Assembly (NCBI GenBank): GCA_022113835.1
Contig: JAILWY010000022.1
Coordinates: forward strand, 1,116,001 to 1,180,000
Length of the DNA stretch: 64,000 nucleotides
Direction of reading: 5' to 3'
DNA from: Atopsyche davidsoni
Lineage: Eukaryota; Arthropoda; Insecta; Trichoptera; Hydrobiosidae
Shown: positions 40,501 to 49,500 of the stretch, piece by piece
Layout: every line of letters begins with the position of its first letter
Position numbering within the stretch: the stretch's first letter is position 1
The notes under the pieces: model-generated
Databases searched by the model: none
The model's input: only the letters and a program-made list of their open reading frames with translations
What the model was told of the DNA's origin: nothing
Made by a program: the position numbers and the translations under genes

Positions 40501-43500
40501 GCAATTGGTTAATTATCATTCGCTTGTCGGTTGCATCACAGCGTGTGTAGGCTGCTTTAAATTGCCTACACACACTGCGACACAACTACCAACCGATCGG
40601 TGATTAACTTGATTAACCGATAGCGATATCTTATTACTTTTATTACGCTACTGGCCAGTTACCGTTCGGTTAATGATTGTGTCGTAACGCGTGCAGGCAG
40701 CTTTACTTTAAAATGTCGCTTGAAATGCGCACTATTTGAACAGCAATCGTTAAATTATCCGTAATTGATAAAACCGTAAGCCAGTTGTGCTGTGGGAGCA
40801 CAATGGGCTTTATTGCTAGTGTGGATATATTAATTGACGGTTTCCATGTCGGCCGGCCATAGAGCAGGCTGCCCGGGAGCCAGGGAGATTAATGTCTCTG
40901 CCCCGCGCCGATGTGGACCAGCTGGACTGGATTTACATGCGGAGGCATGTGTGCCGCGTGTGCTTGCACGTGAGTATTTATGACGTCACGGTGCCGCTCC
41001 GTGTCACCTACGTGTCTCGACTCGGATCGAAATCTAAGATAAATCGTGAATAACCAAATGGTTCGAAGATCTCGATCATTTCTTATTTTTTATGCTGCGA
41101 AAACGCCAACGAACAAAATTACCGTAGTCTCCTAGCCATTTTGATATTCATATATAGAAATTTTGATTGAAAGATTTCATATTAGAAATTATTCTAGTCT
41201 GTTGTGGACATAACCAGATGGCTTACGAGACTATTGATTTTTATCGCTGTAGGAGTGAGAGCTCTTTTATCTTATAGGGACAACGTCGAGTTCTTCGGTG
41301 TGGTGATGCCTCTATAAGGCGTTTGAGCTCTCAATGTCAGTAGCCTCGTTAACCGAGTATAATGGCATACACATCTTAAGTTTACAATAAATCAAAAATA
41401 GGTAAAGGATTCGAATTGGATACAGCGCCAGAGATGTGCATTTGAATTGCACCAGTTTCTCGATTTTTTCTGTTACTCTCCGTGTACTTTTAGGTCGACC
41501 CTCGCCGCGCAGACGGGCCTGCCCAATGCTACACGATATTCTAATGACGGCCATTGTAAACCTCGATGATTATTGCTATTTCCAAAAAGAAATATCTCCA
41601 CCGATATATTAACATCATTAAACTCATCTCCGGCCGAGATAACACTATCCTAGCATCTCTAAGGAGCCAGAACACGAGTCTTACCATTCTGCTTCCCATA
41701 ATTCTGTATTATATAGTTTAAATGTATAAAATATTCCCCGTCTGTTTACCATTCGGCAACAGGGAAGCGGCTGGGGACACGTGTGTAAGTCATGTATTGC
41801 CGTCCTTCCTGGATGTTAGGGACAAGGCAACTCTTTGATTTGAACGACTCGTGATATTTATATATATATATATATATATAAGTTTTTGGAATAAAATGAA
41901 AAGCACGCGTTAAAGATATGCACCCTCATATTTAAACAAAATCATCAAAACGACGCATAGACAATGAAGAAAATGCCAACTTCCGGTCGTACTATTCGCG
42001 CGAAAAAATCTATCCCATCGATAAAACTTTCTTTCAATATTTGCAGATATTAAAATATAAACTAACATAATTCCTTTATGAATATTTAATGTAGAATTTC
42101 ACAAACAACCACATATTAAATTCGGACTAAATTCATTACTGAACATTGATATTTTACAACACCTAAAATTTTTATAATTAATTACGATACAGAAAGCACA
42201 ATGCTTTTTATATGTATTTTCAAAATATGAAATGCGAAATATTTTTCAGTGCTTCTATAGTATCTATAAAATAACTTTCCATTGCTAACATCGAGACAGC
42301 AAATACGATTAGCCACATTGGCTATGAGAATACAAAAAAAAAAAAAAACAAAAAAACTGTGGACAATACAATTTTAAATATTTCACCGACAGGCGTGACG
42401 TCATCACAAATATTCTGCACAACGCGGCCCTGTTGAGAATCTACATTTCACGCGAGGCGGCAAAAGCTTCGTTAAAAAAATAAATAAATACACACGCGAA
42501 AGCAGACGGGCGAACACGGCGAGCATTGTGACCGCGGAGAATCTAGATCTGCCCGTCAATGGCCGTCAATCTCCCGAGGGTTATTGAATAATTCAAGCAC
42601 TCCATGATGCTCCGTCAGTCCATCATGACGCTGACGTCAAATTTCCCCGATCTGTAGGCGCGTTGTGTGGAAATACAGTGCAGCGATGGGTGTATAATAG
42701 ATTTGAGACGCCTGATAGTTCGGAGTCGCTATGTCTGTTCATGGTTCTAGCAGGGTGAATAGTGTGGTCCATGGGCGCTTCCACGCCAGGGGTGGCCAAA
42801 GCGTCGACCGCGCAACTGTTCCTGGTCGCCCGCCTCTGAATTGAAAATTATGTTATAATTTAAAAAAAAAAAAAAAAAAAAAAGGTCACCCGCAGTGATC
42901 AAAAGTTTGTCCACCCCTGTCCTGCACCAACAGACACAAGTATATTTATATTTTATAAAATAGGTGTATACAAACCACGCTTTATAAAAAGCGCGATTAC
43001 ATTGATATTGGTCAATAGCATCACCTTATTTACGCCATTAGCCAGTTACCGTTCGATTGTCAGTTTCTTCGCAGCATGTGTAGGCAGATTTTTAATTAAT
43101 GCAACCCTAAAATCAAATCTCGTTTATTAAATGACTACGAAATTTTTTCGAAAAGTCGTGACACGGTTGATTTGCGTGATCCGATAGGAAAAGTTTTTTC
43201 ACGCGCAATAAATGTTTAAACCGATTGTCTTTGGATTTTTTTGTATAGGGTTTATAAGAATACACCAGCAAATCTAATAATTTTATTGCAAATACGATCG
43301 CCCATCGACTCAGTGTATATTTTGCCATCAGAACGGCACTGCGGCTCGTGTCCAGAACTGGTTTCGGATAGAAATTAAACTTCCTCTTCTTTGTGTCGAC
43401 CCTTCGCCAGATGGGCAGATATGGGTGTGGACCAGAGACAAGAGCGCCGGAGATTATTGCGGCCTGCCCTGTCGCTCATTTTGAATTTTAACTAGCTCGG

Positions 43501-46500
43501 ATCGTATCTATGCCCCGTGTACCGCTATCCAGTCCATAGATAATTAATGAACGGACTATAGCGCGGCGCAGAGAAGACAATAGCCGTGCGTGGACCTATG
43601 GAGAAAAAAAAAAAAAAAAAAAAACACAATTGGCGCCCAACGTGATCCAAAAATATAATTGCTCAATAAGCGCTGTTAGAGTTTTAATAAATATTAACTA
43701 TTAACTGATTTTTTCGTATATTGTTATTATGGTATTCGTCTAGCCTCGTTGGGCACCTCTGGGCGTCCCATTAACCATATCTATCCACTCCCATTGCGAG
43801 GTCTAGTGTCTAATGAGGCAACTTATAACGAACACACCACTGGACAGATTTATGTCTCGGGATCCGTGTACAGTCGATTCGCAACGTTTGCTTTGAAGGG
43901 TGTCTCCCATGGCAGCGTTTCGAAAATTTTACTTGATATATAAGCATGTTTTTTTTATAAAAAAAACACTAGTGCACTTCGATCGTCATAATCTATAATA
44001 CATTTATCGATTTACTGTCGTGCATTTATAAAAGCATTATCACATCACTATAGGCACATAAGTTAAAAAAAAATACATCCTGATGAAATCAATTGTCATC
44101 TAATCAAATACAGTACGATAAGTTCCGTAAAAAATCGCGTCAAGTGAAATTCGCGTACATCGGGGTTTTACGAATCATCTGAATCAATCACTTTGATTCT
44201 AAGAACACTTTATGCAGTATTACATGTAATTTTTTTGTAAAATACGTTCATAACACCCAAACGCTGTTTTTAATTGTTAAGAGAAGTCAATGACTACATT
44301 ATGTTCATACACATTCTTAAAATAAGAAATTCGCGTAATGCGAGGCATTTTAACGCGAAATTTGAAATTCGCATAACGGGGTCGCGTAAAGCGGGGTATG
44401 CAAAAAATTATACTTTTAAGCACTATTATTTTTTTCCTTACTAATATTTTCCTTTGCATCTATAAAATATTAATCCAGTGGCGGTGTTTTCCTTGCCCCT
44501 GTGCGACTCCAGCGGTGAAGGAATATCCGTAGATGGCTTTACGGGCGGAGCAACTGCCGCTCTGATAATAGGTTTAATTTATGTTTGTCAGACTTCCCGA
44601 TCAACTTGGTATTCGAATTTAGAACGCGGATGGAACGCGAGTAACAAACTTTGAATTCGCATTTGGAACGCTCGCGTTCCATTCGCGACATTTGAATCTT
44701 GCACTAGACTGCAAAGCGAACGCTTCAATGACTCGCATAGCTTTTCGTACGTTATATATTGACTAGAAATGTAGCCCGTCATAAAATGACGTATTCGATG
44801 AACGATGCAATGGTGTTTGAACGTATGTTTGGCTGACAATTAGATGAATATTTGATGTCATTTTGTACACATATATTTTGAATAACCGGATATTAATTTC
44901 GAAAGCAAAGCCATTCTAGGAAATATCACATTTCGTGTCACAAACAACGAATCACTTTCACTGCACTGCTCTTTATTAGATGCAGTCTTTATCACGTTCA
45001 ATTATTTTTTTAGGAGGCATTTTAAGTTATTAATGATGTGATTAATAATTTCTAATGCAGCTAAAAAATAAAATTGGTACTTGTGTCAAGCTGACATGAA
45101 CTGGAAATTTTTTAGAAGCATCATATTTTGTTTTTTTGTAAAAATTCTAAATTTGAAATTTTCGCTGTGATCAACAGAATCATATAATTCGTACATAAAG
45201 CATATTTGATAGTTTTATTTAATTAGTTTATGAATAAAAATATTATCCTATCGTCTTGAAATTCGGCACATAACTGCGGAAAAACTTACTGAACTTACGT
45301 GCGTTGTATCTTTTAAGGCAGGGGTGTCAAACTCAATTTTGCAGAGGGCCATATATGAAATTTAGAATGTGTTGGCGGGCCGGATTCAAATAAAAAAAAT
45401 GTACTAAATTATTATAACATTTTATTTATTTAATTATATAATATACGGCATGTGCCTAAAATTTTCGGATTTTTTCGTGAAATTGGAGCTTTATTATAAA
45501 AAATTGGTACAATATATTCTATTCAGGGTACTGTCCATCGTATTCCAAGCGTATTCCAGAAAAGGCATTCTGCATCGATTGAAACAAGTGGTAGTCGGAA
45601 AGGGGCAAGGTCTGGGCTATAAGGCGGGTGAAGCAGAACTTCCCATTCACTGTTTTCCAAATAGGTTTTAACCGATCAACATGTGGCCGAGCATTGTCAT
45701 GATGGAAAATTACAGACTCGTGCCTGATCGCATATTCTGGCCGTTTTTCTGCCAATGCTCGCTTCAAACGCATCAATTGTGTCTGTAGAACTCGCCCGTG
45801 ATAGTTTGGCCTGATTTCAGCAGATCATAGTGGAAGATTCAAAAGCAAGGAAATTGGGTGCCACATGAATTGAAGCTGAGAGACGTCGAAAGGCGATTTT
45901 GCATTTCGGAAATGCTGCTTGAACGCCACAAAAAGAAATCATGGGGTGATGAAATCAATTCTGGTGATGAAAAATGGATTCGCTACGATAAGCTGAAGCG
46001 TAAAAAATCATGGGGTAAGCCCGGACATGCAACAACATCGACGACCAGGCCAAATATTCATGGCGCCAATGTAATGCTGTGTAGTTGGTGGGATCAGAAA
46101 GAAATCGTGTACTAGGAGCTTCTGAAACCAGGTGAAACTGTCAATGGGCAGCGCTACCGACAACAACTGATCAATTTGACCCTTGCAGTGCTCGAAAAAC
46201 CGCCGGAATGGGACACGAGACACGAACGAATGATATTGAAGCACGACAAAGGTTCGTGCCATCGTCCAGGACACCATCAAAACGCTGAAATGGGATCTGC
46301 TACCGCACCCGCCTTATTTACCAGACCTGGCTCCTTCCGATTTTTATTTGTTCCGGTCGATGGCGCATGGATTGGCTGGGCTACACTTGGCCAATTTTGA
46401 AAAAGTGGAAAATTGGATGCTTGAACGGTTTCGGTCCGACGCGTCGTTTTATCGTCACGGTATTCGTGTACTGCCAGAGAGATAGCAAAAATGTGATGAT

Positions 46501-49500
46501 ACTTTGAATAAACTATTTTCTTTTGTTTTGAAAAATCATAATTTTATCAAATCATCTTCAAGACTTTATTTGACCTTGTAAAAGGACGGAAATTAAATAA
46601 TAAACAAATAGGTAAATATAAATTTTTATTTTTATAATATTCTGTAAATCAACCAGCTTTCCGCCCAGTAAAGTGATAATTAAATAAATGAAATAATGAA
46701 ACGATTTCGATTTCCGAGTGAGATCCGTACTGACTGGGGCTGAAATGGGTGTATTTTCTTTCCCTGAAAGCTTTTGTCACTTTTTTGCGAAACGTGTCAT
46801 CATATTTTTTTAACTATCGATTAATTTTTCTTTGTTGAAAGTTTGTTTAGAATATTAAAAAAGCTTTCAATTATGTTTATATATTTTTAATTATTAAATT
46901 ACCGATCTTTCTTAAGGTAAAATAAATTCTTAAAAATGTTGAAAAATTAGATAAAATTACGACTTTTCAAAGCCAAACTTTGTTAAAAAAAATTGTTATA
47001 ATTTTTTAGCTAATCTTTTACAATAAGTTTATTGGTAATCTTTTATTTCCAATTTAAAAAAAGACACCTAAATGCTTAGGGTTCTAGATCCATCGGTTAT
47101 AATAATCTCCCAATTCCTAAACTTTAATCTGGAAAATACATATTAATCATATTAAAAGTAAATATACAAGAGATAAAAAATCACGTCTTTAGAAGAAAGA
47201 ACGCATCTAACTTTTGACATTAATTTTTTTTCTATTGATGCAGTAAATTTTTCGCAAAAAATTGTCAAAAAACTCAGAAATTGATCCATCAAAGGGATCA
47301 GCCACCATAAGATACTATTTCAACAGACTTTTTTATGATTTTCTGGAAAGAATTATTATTTTGAAAATTATATCGATTAACTTATTTTCGTTTACATTAC
47401 TCATTTTAATTAGTAAAAAAAAAAAAATTTTTTTTTCTTAAATAATTTTTTATTGAGGTCGGACAGGAAAATGGTCGGCGGGCGCACGGAAAATGATCGG
47501 CGGGCCATGGCGCCTGCGGGCACAGGGTTTGGGACCACCGTGTTAAAGTATAGCCTGATGCGGTTCAATAGTAGTAACGCCATCTCTTAGAAAATCCGAA
47601 AAAAATAATGCCCACATCGTATATATATAATATAGGGTTGTTAAAAATCATATCAAAGTTATAAAATAGGGTAATTATTTTGACCTCGAGGATCCAGATA
47701 CCTGACTTCTCTTGTTTTTGACAAGCTCATTGATGTCAGGTATCGTATTCGTTGTAATTATTTTAAGAATTGATTGGAGATGTTCATTCGTAAGTCTTGT
47801 GCGATGTTTGTTCTGATTTATTTTCATGACGGAAAACATCTGCTCACATAAAAAGGTACTACCAAACATGCACAGAATGCGTGCTGCATGCTTTTTTAAT
47901 TCCGGGTAGTTATCCAAACTCTTGAAATATTGTGTATAAAATGTAAGAGCGTTAACCTCTTTAAATTTTTTTTTCAAAATACTGTCTGGGCACGCGCTGC
48001 CCTTGAAATTACTTATAAATGTAGTGTGCGCATTTTAAAATATTCGTAGAGGAATTGAGTGAAGTCTAAAAGCTCTAAAAAACATGATTCTTCTTTCTGT
48101 GACACATTGCGATCGCGGGCCGGATTGATACGGCCCGCGGGCCGTATCCGGCCCGCGGGCCGTATCTTTGACATGACTGTTTTAAGGTATTCTATAGAGA
48201 ACCAAAAAATGAAACATACACACAATGGATATTATTATAGTAGATTATAATCAATTAATTCTTTTGTGCAAAACAAACTCTCTTTTGTGAGCCTGTGTGT
48301 GGCCAGCGTAGAAAACGGAAATTCCCCACCGACGTGGCCAATTAATTAATCGGAAATTAGGGAATCCGACGGCGTGTCGAGACGCCAAACGTTGATGTCA
48401 TTATTCGTTGTAGTATTTTTTTTATTTTTTTTTTTATTGGCTTCGAATGAATCAATCGAGTTTATTGGCGGTGGTTTTATGGCGGCAGGGCCCCGCGGGC
48501 TCGGCTTTGTTTCAAATTTTATTTAATTAAATAATCGACAGCTACAAAGCGACGCTGGCTTGATTGATTCCGCCGTCGAGTGTTAACGATCGCGTTAATG
48601 ATAGGGACCTCCCGCTAATGGGCGCGCTTCTTTTCCTTCTTTCAATATATATAATTTTTTTTTTTGCATTTTTACTGCAATCATTGAGCCTCGTGCGACC
48701 TAAATTCTCATCTAAACTCTCGCTCAACCACAGTGCCACAGTGGTTCAATTGTACAGAGCGCCAGGCCGCGATAGCCGTGGAGGTGTGTGCTTAAATCCT
48801 ACCTACGAAACGATAAAAATATTACGAGTTTTCTCTCGTCATTTCACATGTGAAACAATTTGAAACAAGTAAGTAAATTATATTTTTCATACAGCGGCTT
48901 GCGGCTCTAGGCTTAATTCAAATTAAAATAATGCTTCAGGCAATATTTTTAATCTATCTATCTCGTGGTTTTATGATTAAAAAGGTTCAAGAGGATGCAG
49001 ATTTTCTGAAATTGCCTCTGAATGCTTCCAACTGCTCGCCAGCTTGCCTCTACTCTGGCGGAGAAGCATAAGACGAATTGGAGAAATCATCATAAAAGGG
49101 GGAAATTCTAGATAAAACTACCAAAAAAAAATTAAAAAAAAAAAAAAAACACTTTATATTATAGCCAGCTGGAGAGTTACAAAATCTCACCCACGGAGAA
49201 GAAACCGGGCGGATAAAAAAATCGTCATAATAAATTTCTGGACAAGACATCCGGCCGACTCGCACTGCTTTTATTGTGTCAATAAAATCGGATCCATAAA
49301 GGAGTTTTAAAAAGCAGCACAGAAAATAAATACGACTCGATTCGGATAGACCTATCCATATATTTTATTACCCAAGTTATTTCACCGTTACGTTTTACAT
49401 ATATTTTTTTTATTTCCCGACTCTTGTAATCTATAAATCTCAGAGTAGAGTGAAACCGCGGCGCGCGGACCGATAACGCTCGCTATATTATATTACACTA

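Larger units (their letters stand above)
45319..48179 (-). mobile_element. hAT transposon remnant with 8-bp target duplication
   Basis: Left end CAGGGGTGTCAAACTCA, right end TTTGACATGACTG (inverted, mismatched), flanked by TTTTAAGG at 45311-45318 and 48180-48187. The minus strand at 47675-47977 encodes the C-terminal dimerisation part of a hAT transposase of the GTF2IRD2/ZBED-like type: [51 protein letters not shown]. An upstream piece ([14 protein letters not shown]) lies at about 48040-48100. The rest is deleted or replaced by mariner and foldback insertions. Confidence 0.85.
44763..48245 (+). repeat. Interspersed repeat split by a hAT element
   Basis: 44763-45318 matches 22556-22920 and 48188-48245 matches 22927-22990 (CTATAGAGAACCAAAAAATG and TATTATTATAGTAGAT). 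The first 250 bp are more diverged. The break is exactly at the hAT ends. Confidence 0.8.
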
